DNA from: Gallispira sp964526435
GTDB lineage: Bacteria > Bacillota > Clostridia > Lachnospirales > CAG-274
NCBI GenBank assembly: GCA_964526435.1
Contig: CAZGIC010000038.1
Span: 1-18,807 of the forward strand
Direction of reading: 5' to 3'
Length of the DNA: 18,807 nt
Positions 1-7,289 of the stretch are shown in pieces. Below the pieces are notes generated by a model. The model was not told the DNA's origin. It did not search any database and was given only the letters and a program-made list of their open reading frames with translations. A program made the translations under genes and the position numbers. Within the stretch, counting starts at the first letter, position 1; every line of letters starts with the position of its first letter.

Positions 1-134
1 CAGTACTCTATGCCTTCTGCATACCTGTAATCAGCAGAAACGTCTTCAAAACCGGTATCCTAAACTGCAGAAAATGCAGGTACAGTCAATCCAAGTGTCA
101 TTACAGCCGTCAATAAAAACAATTTCTTTTTCAT
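1..134 (-). pseudogene. SLH-domain surface protein, interrupted by an amber stop, 5' part only
   Basis: An ATG at 134-132 follows a good ribosome binding site (AAAGGGTG) and opens a 24-codon signal peptide, MKKKLFLLTAVMTLGLTVPAFSAV, with a lysine-rich start, hydrophobic core and A-x-A-like cleavage region. The next codon, at 62-60, is TAG. Reading on in the same frame gives DTGFEDVSADYRYAEGIEY, which matches the beginning of an S-layer homology domain (F-x-DV followed by a WYA-x-x-IEY-like stretch). SLH domains tether exported proteins to cell-wall polymers. The typical tryptophan is arginine here, so the domain may also be decaying. The gene lies 12 nt after the aldo/keto reductase and is probably co-transcribed with it. 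It runs off the left edge, so its full length is unknown. A sequencing error at one base is the main alternative. Confidence 0.7.
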
Positions 135-146
135 ATATTTCACCCT

Positions 147-1073
147 TTATTCCATAACCTTTTCCCAGTATCTTATTGTTGAAACATTAATACTGTCTGC
201 AGCTTTTTCTATAGCTTCAATATCCTCTTCCGCCATATTTATATCTGCGGCTTTTGCTGCATCAGTTACATGATTTATCTTTGTCACACCTATTATTGGC
301 AAAGTTCCCTTTGCTATTGCCCATGCTTTTGCGATCTGTGCAGCATCTGCATTATATTTTTCCCCTGTTTCATTCATTACTTTAACAAGCTTTTCAATTT
401 CATTCATTATAGGATTATAGGCATTAGCTCTGTCACTGCCTTCCGGGAAAGGATGTGCTGTGTCATATTTTCCTGTCAGTGCTCCCTGTTCAAGTACCAT
501 ATAAGCATAAAATGTAATGTCATTTTCCCTGCAGTATTCAAGTATACCGCTTGTTTCTGATGAACGGTTAAGAAGACTGTAGTGATTTTGCACTGCAGAA
601 ATTTCAAGTCCTTCCCCGCCCAGAATTTCCTGAACTCTCTTTATTTCACTTAAATTGTGATTTGAAACACCAATTGACTTTATTACACCGCTCTTTGCAA
701 GAGGTATTATCATTGGAGTATATTTTTCAACATCCATAGGATTGTGTATCCAGTAAACATCAATATAATCTGTATTAAGACGTTCCAGACTTCCCTTTAT
801 CATATTCTCCATTGCCTTGGGAGTTCCGTCCTCAATCTGAGGGGTAAACTTTGTTGAAAGTATCAGATTTTCTCTCGGAGTTTCCTTTGTCAGCTCTCCC
901 ATAACACTTTCTGAAACACCCATGCCATAAGCCACAGCCGTATCCCACAAATTAAATCCATTTTCCATAGCAGTTTCATATACATTCTTAAGATCGGCAG
1001 AAGTATAATTATCTCCAAATGTTCCGTCATTACCCCATGCCCATGCACCCATTGCAATTTTAGGTAAATTCAT
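147..1073 (-). CDS. Aldo/keto reductase
   Basis: This is a cytoplasmic NAD(P)H-dependent oxidoreductase of the aldo/keto reductase superfamily (TIM barrel), reducing aldehydes or ketones; the substrate cannot be read from sequence. The catalytic tetrad is visible: Asp in LWDTA, Tyr in AYG, Lys in LSTKF and His in YWIHNP. The later GVSNHN and C-terminal IIGVTK stretches fit the cofactor-binding side. A longer frame starts at 1091. I prefer the ATG at 1073 (MNLPKIAMGAWAWG) because GGAAAGGA sits 8 nt before it, whereas the earlier ATGs overlap that site. The product is about 308 aa, normal for the family. It follows two flavin-dependent redox genes in the same direction and is probably the third gene of their operon. 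Confidence 0.92.
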   Translation of the reverse strand: MNLPKIAMGAWAWGNDGTFGDNYTSADLKNVYETAMENGFNLWDTAVAYGMGVSESVMGELTKETPRENLILSTKFTPQIEDGTPKAMENMIKGSLERLNTDYIDVYWIHNPMDVEKYTPMIIPLAKSGVIKSIGVSNHNLSEIKRVQEILGGEGLEISAVQNHYSLLNRSSETSGILEYCRENDITFYAYMVLEQGALTGKYDTAHPFPEGSDRANAYNPIMNEIEKLVKVMNETGEKYNADAAQIAKAWAIAKGTLPIIGVTKINHVTDAAKAADINMAEEDIEAIEKAADSINVSTIRYWEKVME

Positions 1074-1102
1074 TTTAATCATCCTTTCCATTTTATATTT
1101 GT

Positions 1103-1633
1103 TTACAGATTTCTTCCCAGTTCATAGGCTTCCTTTAAATAATGCTTTTGCATCATACCAACTGTTCCGGCACCCTTTGCCAAAATCATTCCCTTGTTCT
1201 TAAATGCAAGATAGTCAAAAATAATATCAAAATGTGTTTTAATTCCCTTCATTACAACACTGTCATTGTTCCATGCAGTTGCAAGAAGCACCGCACCCAG
1301 CCTTTTTCTTGTAATTGCTCCGTTTCTTGCATAAAAACGGTCAATTATCATTTTAAGCTGTGCACTCATTCCAAAATAATATACAGGAGTTGCAAACACA
1401 ACAACATCACATTTTAACAGTTTATTAAGCACATTATTTCCATCGTCTTTCTGAATACAGTCTCCGTTCATGCCGCAATAGTCGCAGCCCATACATGGAT
1501 GTATATTCCCCTTGTCACAGTCATAAACCTCTGTAGTGTGACCCGCTTCTTCCGCACCTCGTATAAACTCCTTTACAAGTGTGTTTGATGTTCCGTTCCT
1601 GTGGGGACTTCCTGTTAAAATCAAAACTTTCAT
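1103..1633 (-). CDS. Flavodoxin-family / iron-sulfur flavoprotein-like reductase
   Basis: A 176-aa protein with a flavodoxin-like NADPH-dependent FMN reductase fold. The N-terminal motif LTGSPHRNGTSNTL is the FMN-phosphate loop, and VFATPVYYFGMSAQLK is the conserved flavin-edge segment of this family. A cysteine cluster, CMGCDYCGMNGDC (about residues 47-59), resembles the compact iron-sulfur motif of Isf-type flavoproteins and suggests FMN-to-Fe-S electron transfer. The start ATG is preceded by AAAGGGGAG. It lies between a flavin reductase-like gene and an aldo/keto reductase and is probably co-transcribed with both, suggesting a small redox or detoxification module. The physiological substrate is unknown. 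Confidence 0.88.
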   Translation of the reverse strand: MKVLILTGSPHRNGTSNTLVKEFIRGAEEAGHTTEVYDCDKGNIHPCMGCDYCGMNGDCIQKDDGNNVLNKLLKCDVVVFATPVYYFGMSAQLKMIIDRFYARNGAITRKRLGAVLLATAWNNDSVVMKGIKTHFDIIFDYLAFKNKGMILAKGAGTVGMMQKHYLKEAYELGRNL

Positions 1634-1687
1634 TTTCTTCTCCCCTTTAAATATTTCAATATTATACTTAACAAATACTTTTATACT

Positions 1688-2242
1688 TTACTCATTGGGA
1701 TTTTTCTTAAAAGAAAGGCACTTACCCATAACCTCACCCGTTTTAATATACTGATATGTCGGGAATTCAAATAACACAGGTTTTAAAGTATTGTAATCGA
1801 TTTTACCATCATCATTGATATATTTTTCTTCCACATAAGTATTGTCAATAGTACATATAAAACTTTCAAAATTCGGAGTATTGTATACATCAACTACAGA
1901 ACACTCCAAAGTAAGAGGAGCATCTTTTATAACAGGTGTTCCACCTTCTCCCATTTCATACTCAAACAGATTTCCCTTGTCTGTCTTTACACCGCTGACT
2001 GAGCCTGAATAGTCAGCAGCAGGCAAAATATCTTCATTTACAATATTGATTGATAATTTATTGTTTTTCTTAATAACACCATTTATAAAATGAGGTGCTG
2101 CAAGACTTACCAAAACTCTGTCATGTCCTATGATCCCCACATGAGCAACTAATGTCCATGTAGGCTTATCCTCATTCATTGCTCCTATAACTGTAACAGG
2201 CATTGGATATAATGCCAGAACTGAACCTAAATTTTTTTTCAT
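1688..2242 (-). CDS. Flavin reductase-like (FMN-binding split barrel) protein
   Basis: A 184-aa member of the flavin reductase-like / flavoredoxin family. The N-terminal stretch LALYPMPVTVIGAM is the usual opening of these FMN-binding split barrels, followed by HDRVLVSLAAPHFINGVIKKN and SINIVNEDILPAADYSG, which fit the flavin-contacting strands. Members move electrons from NAD(P)H or ferredoxin-type donors through FMN. The start is clear: AGAAAGGAG lies 8 nt before the ATG. It is the first gene behind the promoter at 2285-2313 and so leads the redox operon. Its real electron partner cannot be named from sequence; the Fe-S flavoprotein-like product of the next gene is a reasonable candidate. 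Confidence 0.88.
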   Translation of the reverse strand: MKKNLGSVLALYPMPVTVIGAMNEDKPTWTLVAHVGIIGHDRVLVSLAAPHFINGVIKKNNKLSINIVNEDILPAADYSGSVSGVKTDKGNLFEYEMGEGGTPVIKDAPLTLECSVVDVYNTPNFESFICTIDNTYVEEKYINDDGKIDYNTLKPVLFEFPTYQYIKTGEVMGKCLSFKKNPNE

Positions 2243-2263
2243 AATAATTGCTCCTTTCTATTT

Positions 2264-2276
2264 TGACATTGTGTCA
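2264..2276. promoter_or_regulatory. Operator-like palindrome 1 (near the transcription start)
   Basis: The plus strand reads TGACATTGTGTCA, an inverted repeat TGACA-n3-TGTCA. It covers the expected transcription start of the redox operon. It is a near copy of the palindrome at 2300-2312, with centres 36 bp apart. The arrangement suits a dimeric TetR- or MarR-type repressor. No regulator gene lies in the window. Confidence 0.72.
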
Positions 2277-2284
2277 GTATCTAT

Positions 2285-2313
2285 ATTATAGCATTATTCT
2301 GACACAGTGTCAA
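2285..2313 (-). promoter_or_regulatory. Sigma-A promoter of the redox operon
   Basis: Reading the minus strand, the -35 is TTGACA (2313-2308) and the -10 is TATAAT (2290-2285), separated by exactly 17 nt. Both hexamers are perfect consensus. The inferred start is near 2278, giving a leader of about 35 nt to the flavin reductase start. A consensus promoter covered by palindromes suggests strong expression that is normally repressed. Confidence 0.9.
2300..2312. promoter_or_regulatory. Operator-like palindrome 2 (over the -35)
   Basis: TGACACAGTGTCA is a perfect 13-bp palindrome (6-bp arms around a central A/T pair) that overlaps the -35 hexamer at 2308-2313. A protein bound here would exclude RNA polymerase. 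It differs from palindrome 1 at only two positions. Confidence 0.75.
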
Positions 2314-2438
2314 CCGATTTTTATAATTTTTTTCACATTAAATTAAATTTAGGCACATTATACAAAATCTCTTCTTTTAATTTATAAAATTATAACATAT
2401 ACTTTCCTTTTAATCTAAGATTATTAATTGTCAAAAAT

Positions 2439-2494
2439 AAAATGCGAAGACAGTTCACACGTTTTTCTAAAACATGGAGCTATCCCCGCATTTT
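2439..2494 (-). terminator. Long hairpin terminator of the ABC export operon
   Basis: On the minus strand the arms beginning AATGCGGGGATAGCTC and ending GAACTGTCTTCGCATT pair over about 15 bp. They continue, after a one-base bulge, into CATGTTTT / AAAACGTG around an AGA loop. The 3' side runs into TTTTATTTTT. Four of the non-Watson-Crick positions are G-U on the minus strand (A-C on the other) and only one is a mismatch, so the minus transcript folds better. It lies about 60 nt past the permease stop and before the next promoter, fitting a rho-independent terminator. Confidence 0.72.
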
Positions 2495-2556
2495 TAATAC
2501 AATTAAAATATACTTAATAAAATGTAAAATAATTTACTTTTTTCAAAATATTTTAC

Positions 2557-3780
2557 TTATTCATATCTAAGAGCCTCAATAGGATCAAGTCTTGCAGCCT
2601 TTCGTGCCGGATAAACACCGAATATAATTCCTATTGCACTTGAAATTGCAACTGCTACTATTATGGAAGTTACTGAAACAACACTTGCAGTGCCCATTAC
2701 AGCACCTGCCACCATTCCGGCAAGCCAGCCAAATATAATTCCCAGTACACCGCCCATAGCTGTAAGTATCAGGGCTTCAACCACAAACTGGAACATAATA
2801 TCTCTGTTTCTAGCACCTATTGATTTCCTTATTCCTATTTCTCTTGTTCTCTCTGTAACAGTAACCATCATAATATTCATAACTCCTATACCACCTACAA
2901 TAAGAGATATTGCAGCCACACAACTTATAAGCAGAGTAACTGTTCCTGTTACTTCATTCATAGCTTCAAGCTGTTCTGTAGTACTTTCGCAGTTATACAT
3001 TTCAGACGTACCGTGGAATTCGTCAAGCATAGCAATTATTCTCTCACTAAGCTCATCGGTATTGTCTGCATCTTCTGCAACAAGAGTAATGTTGGTAAGT
3101 GTTTTCTGGTTAAAAAGTCTTTGAGCCGTTGAAATAGGTATAACCATATTTTCAGGATACTCATCTTCATACTGAGTTTCAGTTGCGGCATTTTCATTTT
3201 CTATAATACCTTTAACAGTATACTTTTTTGTTCCCTTCCAGGATTTAATTGAAATTTTTTCACCAATTACAGTTTCATCACAATATCCGAATACTTTCTC
3301 TGCTGTAGTATCTGTTATTACAACAACAGTACTCTTATTATCCACATCTTCCTGTGAAATATACTCTCCATACAACAGATTAGGTGACATTATGTAATAA
3401 TAATCAGCTCCTACTCCTGTTATTGAAGCCGTATTTGTTTCCTTGGGATCATAAAGCTTTACAGTGAAATTGCTTGATGAATATGTAGGACTGATATACT
3501 TTATACCGGGGCAAGTGGTAAGAAGTTCATAGTCATCAAGTGTCAGTGAATCACTTGTGAACATATTTCTCGGTGAATTACTTCTCAGAGTTACAGTCAT
3601 TCTTCCTACACCAAGGCTGTCAAACTGGCTTTTAATTTCCTCCTGAGAACCATTACCTACTGATGTAATTGCAATTACTGCCGCTATACCTATAATTATA
3701 CCCAGCATAGTCAGGAACGTTCTCATTTTATTGCCCAAAACATTTTTAAATGCAGTCTTGATATTTTCACTTAAATGCAC
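2557..3780 (-). CDS. MacB/FtsX-type ABC transporter permease
   Basis: A 407-aa membrane subunit with MacB architecture. One N-terminal transmembrane helix (about 19-41, MLGIIIGIAAVIAITSVGNG) is followed by a large extracytoplasmic MacB_PCD domain (about 42-275), then a C-terminal FtsX domain with three helices (about 280-305, 325-350, 365-392). The segments GGIGVMNIMMVTVTERTREIGIRKSIGA and the terminal YPARKAARLDPIEALRYE are family hallmarks. The start is GTG at 3780, overlapping the TAG stop of the ATPase gene by one base (TAGTG), so translation is coupled. With the ATPase and adaptor upstream it forms a tripartite-style exporter, which in Gram-positives typically moves peptides, antibiotics or lipids out of the membrane. 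The cargo is unknown. Confidence 0.95.
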   Translation of the reverse strand: MHLSENIKTAFKNVLGNKMRTFLTMLGIIIGIAAVIAITSVGNGSQEEIKSQFDSLGVGRMTVTLRSNSPRNMFTSDSLTLDDYELLTTCPGIKYISPTYSSSNFTVKLYDPKETNTASITGVGADYYYIMSPNLLYGEYISQEDVDNKSTVVVITDTTAEKVFGYCDETVIGEKISIKSWKGTKKYTVKGIIENENAATETQYEDEYPENMVIPISTAQRLFNQKTLTNITLVAEDADNTDELSERIIAMLDEFHGTSEMYNCESTTEQLEAMNEVTGTVTLLISCVAAISLIVGGIGVMNIMMVTVTERTREIGIRKSIGARNRDIMFQFVVEALILTAMGGVLGIIFGWLAGMVAGAVMGTASVVSVTSIIVAVAISSAIGIIFGVYPARKAARLDPIEALRYE

Positions 3781-4484
3781 TATGCCTCATCTCCCACTAT
3801 CAATTGATTTTCAACAAGTTCATCATTTATTTTTTTACCATCTCTGAATGTAACTATTCTTTTTGTGTACACAGCCACATCAGGCTCATGAGTTACCATA
3901 ACTATCGTTGCTCCTTCATTGTTAAGCTGCTGAAAAATGCCTATAATTTCAAATGTAGACTTGCTGTCCAGATTTCCTGTAGGTTCATCTGCAAGAATTA
4001 TTGAAGGATTGTTCACAAGAGACCTTGCAATTGCCACCCTCTGTCTCTGACCTCCGGAAAGCTCATTAGGCTTGTGATTTACTCTCTTTTCAAGCCCCAC
4101 TCTTTCAAGAGCTTCCATAGCTCTTTTTCTTCTTGTAGCTCCGTCTATACCTGCATATACCATAGGAAGTTCAACATTTTCAAGAGCACTTAATTTAGGC
4201 AGCAGATTAAATGACTGGAATACAAAGCCTATTTTTTTATTTCTTATTTCAGACAGTTTGCTGTCAGGTGTTTTGGATATATCAATGCCATCAAGAATAT
4301 AAGTTCCCGATGTAGGCTTATCAAGGCAGCCTAAAATATTCATCATTGTAGACTTACCTGAACCTGAAGAACCCATTATTGATACAAACTCGCCGGGTTT
4401 AACCCATAGGTCCACCCCCGCCAAAGCCACCACCTCCAGGGCCCCCTGACGGTACACCTTGGTTAGACCCTCTATTTTGATCAT
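3780..4484 (-). CDS. MacB-family ABC transporter ATP-binding protein
   Basis: An ATPase of the lipoprotein/antimicrobial-peptide (LolD/MacB) class, about 234 aa, energising the permease encoded next. Walker A is GSSGSGKST (about 38-46), the Q-loop FVFQSFNLLP, the signature LSGGQRQR, Walker B IILADEPTGNLDS and the H-loop VMVTHEP. A frame open from 4514 adds MLIWEMEEWE. I choose the ATG at 4484 because GGAGG lies 8 nt before it and MIKIEGLTKVY matches usual family starts. The first 86 nt lie inside the adaptor gene in another frame. The gene ends in TAG, shared with the permease GTG start. Confidence 0.95.
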   Translation of the reverse strand: MIKIEGLTKVYRQGALEVVALAGVDLWVKPGEFVSIMGSSGSGKSTMMNILGCLDKPTSGTYILDGIDISKTPDSKLSEIRNKKIGFVFQSFNLLPKLSALENVELPMVYAGIDGATRRKRAMEALERVGLEKRVNHKPNELSGGQRQRVAIARSLVNNPSIILADEPTGNLDSKSTFEIIGIFQQLNNEGATIVMVTHEPDVAVYTKRIVTFRDGKKINDELVENQLIVGDEA

Positions 4485-6036
4485 TTCCCATTCCTCCATT
4501 TCCCATATCAGCACTTCCGCTGTCTGAACTTGTGCTTCCGGTGCTTGTGTTATTACTCATCTGTTCTCTGTATTCATCAAGGGTCATTCCCTCTGTTATG
4601 CTCTCATCAGGGTTACTTATAATTTCGTCTCCCTCATTAAGTCCTGATACAATTTCTATTTGTGTATCATTTGTTTCTCCGGTTGTAACTTCTCTTCTGC
4701 TGATAACTCCGCCTTCAACAATATATACATATTGCACTCCTTCTTTAGCGTCTGTCATTACCGCACTTGAAGATACAGCCAGTACGTCCTGCTTATCAAC
4801 AACTGTTATTTCAAGGTCAAGAGTATATCCAGGTTTCAATATTCCATCAGGATTATCAACAGATATTTCTATTGGCACTGCAGTTTCTGTACCTATATTT
4901 GTTGATGTATCTTCTGCACTGTCGCTTACTTTTGTAACAGTACCTGTATACTCAACACCCTCAATACCGTCTGAAGTCATAACAACCTTCTGACCTACTT
5001 CAACAAGAGGAGCATCATATTCCTCTATACTTGAATCTACAGTAAGTTTACTAAAGTCAGCAACTTTTAAAACAACTGTATTTTCTTCAGTATACGTACC
5101 TTCATCAATACAAACCTCAGTTACCTTACCATTTACTGTTGATGATGTTGAATAAACAAGCTCACTTAAGTCCTTTTCATAATCTGCAAGGTTATCCTCA
5201 AGTCCCTGCAATGTAAGCAGCTGCTGCTGATACTGTATTTTTTCCTGCTCAGTACTTAAAGGTGTCAACGCATCATTATATTCATTCTGTGCATTTATAA
5301 GGTTATTTTCAGCAATAGTTATGCTCATTTTTGCATTAGCCTGTTCAGTTAAAATATTATTATATTCATCCTGTGCCTCTGAAAGAGTTCTCTTTGCTCT
5401 TTCAAGTGTTGTAACAGCAGAATTATACTCACTTTGAGTTGCTCCTCCAACTGCCATAAGAGCCTGTATATCAGAAACATCCTTTTCAGCATCGTCAACA
5501 TCCTGCTGTGCATTATCAATTGTATTTTGCTGCTGTGCAAGTTTTGTTGTATAACTTTCATATGTAGTCTGTGCTTCCTGCAGAGATTTTTCGCTTGAAG
5601 TTATTTCACTTTTCAGCTTTGCAAGCTCAGTATCTGATGTAGCTGCCGTCATGCTTTCCAGTGAAAGCTTCGCATTTTCAATTTCTCTTTTTGTGTCTCT
5701 TATCTGGTTTTCAAGCTCTTCTTCTCTGTCATCAGTATCATATTCAATAAGAAGATCTCCTACATTTACTGTATCTCCTTCTTCAACATATATAGTTCTA
5801 ACCCAGTTTTCATCGCCCTCAGCATATACTTCAATTTCGTCAGCAAGAACAACATTTCCTGAAGCTGTAATAGTGCTTACAAAAGAAGTCCTTTCAACAA
5901 TTTCCGTCAGTTCATTGCTTACATTCATTACAGATATACTGTTTCTGTTTTTAACATATCTGTACGTAAAAAAACCGCCCGTTCCTATGGCAAGGACAAG
6001 AATAATTGCAATTCCCGCTTTAATCCTTTTTTTCAA
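4399..6036 (-). CDS. HlyD/MacA-type membrane-fusion adaptor with glycine-rich tail
   Basis: This is the adaptor subunit of the exporter, anchored by one N-terminal helix (about 7-27) and facing outward. Two half lipoyl/barrel-sandwich segments (about 60-100 and 297-325) flank a long coiled coil (about 103-293) rich in Glu, Gln, Lys and Ala. A beta-barrel region and a Ser/Asn/Gly-rich tail ending GGPGGGGFGGGGPMG follow. A frame open from 6102 lacks a ribosome binding site. TTG at 6036 has GGAGGG seven nt before it and gives MKKRIKAGIAIILVLAIG, a normal anchor, about 545 aa. The last 86 nt overlap the ATPase gene. This gene leads the three-gene export operon. Confidence 0.9.
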   Translation of the reverse strand: MKKRIKAGIAIILVLAIGTGGFFTYRYVKNRNSISVMNVSNELTEIVERTSFVSTITASGNVVLADEIEVYAEGDENWVRTIYVEEGDTVNVGDLLIEYDTDDREEELENQIRDTKREIENAKLSLESMTAATSDTELAKLKSEITSSEKSLQEAQTTYESYTTKLAQQQNTIDNAQQDVDDAEKDVSDIQALMAVGGATQSEYNSAVTTLERAKRTLSEAQDEYNNILTEQANAKMSITIAENNLINAQNEYNDALTPLSTEQEKIQYQQQLLTLQGLEDNLADYEKDLSELVYSTSSTVNGKVTEVCIDEGTYTEENTVVLKVADFSKLTVDSSIEEYDAPLVEVGQKVVMTSDGIEGVEYTGTVTKVSDSAEDTSTNIGTETAVPIEISVDNPDGILKPGYTLDLEITVVDKQDVLAVSSSAVMTDAKEGVQYVYIVEGGVISRREVTTGETNDTQIEIVSGLNEGDEIISNPDESITEGMTLDEYREQMSNNTSTGSTSSDSGSADMGNGGMGNDQNRGSNQGVPSGGPGGGGFGGGGPMG

Positions 6037-6084
6037 TTTATTTCCCTCCAAGTCTATATTATGTCTGAACCAAATTGTTTTTCT

Positions 6085-6090
6085 ATTATA
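6085..6090 (-). promoter_or_regulatory. Possible -10 box for the ABC export operon
   Basis: The minus strand has a perfect TATAAT here, about 45 nt before the adaptor start. I cannot find a convincing -35 at 16-18 nt; the nearest TTGATT is about 24 nt away. If it is the promoter, an activator may be needed. The rest of the gap between the dehydrogenase and the adaptor is AT-rich without recognisable elements. Confidence 0.35.
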
Positions 6091-6252
6091 TATAGACTTC
6101 ATTAATTAATCTTTAATCAAACATTAATAAATGATTAAAAATAAATGAATTTCCACTCAGACAAAGCATATTCTTGTATTGAGCAAAATATTTTTTTCTT
6201 TCCTGCCTGAAATCAGATTTTGCACCCAGCTTATTATCTGTCTTTTCCCAGA

Positions 6253-7236
6253 TTATACAATTATATTTTTATTCTTAATTCCTCTTTCCATATCCAAAAC
6301 ACATTTAATTGTCTTTTCAGCCATATTTGAAACTACAATTTCAGAATAGAAAGCAGTATGCGGCGTAAGTATAACATTTGGGAATGAACGAAGTACTGCC
6401 ATAGTTCTGTTCACAATTGAATCTCCCATTCTGTTTACATAATAAAGACCTTCTTCATGCTCCAGTACATCAAGAGCTGCTCCCTTTACCTTTCCTGTTT
6501 CTATGGCATCAATAAGAGCATCGGTGTCAATAAGTCTTCCCCTTGCAGTATTTACAATAATAACACCGTCTTTCATCTTGTCAAAAGCCTCTTTATTAAG
6601 TAAATGATGATTTTCATCAGAGCCGGGAGTATGAAGAGATATAATATCACTTTCTCTCAAAAGCCTGTCAAGACTTACATAATCTGCACAATTCTTAACT
6701 TCGTCATTTTCAAAGGGATCATAAGCTAATATTTTACAGCCAAAACCTGTAAGTCTTTTTATAACAGCCCTGCCTATATTTCCTGTACCAATTATCCCCA
6801 CGGTACAATCACCTATATTTTTACCTATTTTCCCATTAAGGCTGTAATCCTGAAGTTCTGACCTTTTTAAAATATGCCCTATTTTTTTACAGCTCATAAG
6901 CATAAGCATTAAAGTATAGTCAGCCACAGTATCAGGAGGATAACTTACATTTGAAACACCTATTCCAAGGGACCTTGCATACTCGGTATCAATATGATCA
7001 AAGCCTATTGAACGTGTTGCAAAATATTTTATTCCTATGCTGTAAAATCTGTCAATCATTTTTCTTCCTATGTCACAAGGAGTAAAACTTACAGCATCAT
7101 ATCCCTCAGCCAATACAGCATTATCATAGTTTGGATAATCTGCCGTATATCCATATTCAACTCCATACTTTTCAGCAAATTCATCAAAAAATTTCTTTTC
7201 ATCAAATTCTCTGAAACAATACACAAAAATTTTCAT
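6253..7236 (-). CDS. D-lactate dehydrogenase-like D-2-hydroxyacid dehydrogenase, VanH-related
   Basis: A cytoplasmic NAD-dependent D-2-hydroxyacid dehydrogenase of about 327 aa, expected to interconvert pyruvate and D-lactate or a close 2-oxoacid pair. The nucleotide-binding loop is VGIIGTGNIG, the catalytic Arg lies in VNTARGRLID, the Glu in LDVLEHEEG and the His in LTPHTAFYS. The stretches ATRSIGFDHIDT and ALDVLEHEEGLYYVNR resemble VanH and fermentative D-LdhA more than glycerate dehydrogenases. The ATG at 7236 is preferred over 7242 because AAGAGG is 9 nt upstream of it. It closes a run of thiD, asparaginase and this gene. No D-Ala-D-Lac ligase (vanA type) or vanX is nearby, so a fermentative role is more likely than glycopeptide resistance. 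Confidence 0.87.
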   Translation of the reverse strand: MKIFVYCFREFDEKKFFDEFAEKYGVEYGYTADYPNYDNAVLAEGYDAVSFTPCDIGRKMIDRFYSIGIKYFATRSIGFDHIDTEYARSLGIGVSNVSYPPDTVADYTLMLMLMSCKKIGHILKRSELQDYSLNGKIGKNIGDCTVGIIGTGNIGRAVIKRLTGFGCKILAYDPFENDEVKNCADYVSLDRLLRESDIISLHTPGSDENHHLLNKEAFDKMKDGVIIVNTARGRLIDTDALIDAIETGKVKGAALDVLEHEEGLYYVNRMGDSIVNRTMAVLRSFPNVILTPHTAFYSEIVVSNMAEKTIKCVLDMERGIKNKNIIV

Positions 7237-7289
7237 ATACATAAACCTCTTTAGTTATTAATTAAATTTATATTAAATCATATAAACGA

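Larger units (their letters stand above)
2243..2556. other. Intergenic region between the redox operon and the ABC operon
   Basis: This 314-bp gene-free stretch holds the promoter and twin operators of the redox operon at its left (2264-2313), an AT-rich middle, and the long hairpin terminator of the ABC operon (2439-2494). Only short ORFs occur, none with a ribosome binding site. I see nothing recognisable in 2314-2438 or 2495-2556. Confidence 0.7.

Noticed and set aside
1..134. TAG read as pyrrolysine or another amino acid
   Set aside because: TAG terminates the ABC ATPase gene at a coupled stop/start, and no supporting tRNA or enzyme is present; a nonsense mutation is simpler.
5349..5561. 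70-codon minus-strand frame inside the adaptor gene
   Set aside because: It is an alternative frame within the coiled-coil coding sequence, without a ribosome binding site; repetitive codons explain it.
6121..6252. Terminator after the D-lactate dehydrogenase gene
   Set aside because: Only short imperfect pairings such as CTGA-TT-TCAG are seen, with no following U-tract.
6253..7236. Part of a vancomycin-resistance cluster
   Set aside because: No ligase, VanX-type dipeptidase or VanRS two-component genes are near; neighbours are asparaginase and thiD.
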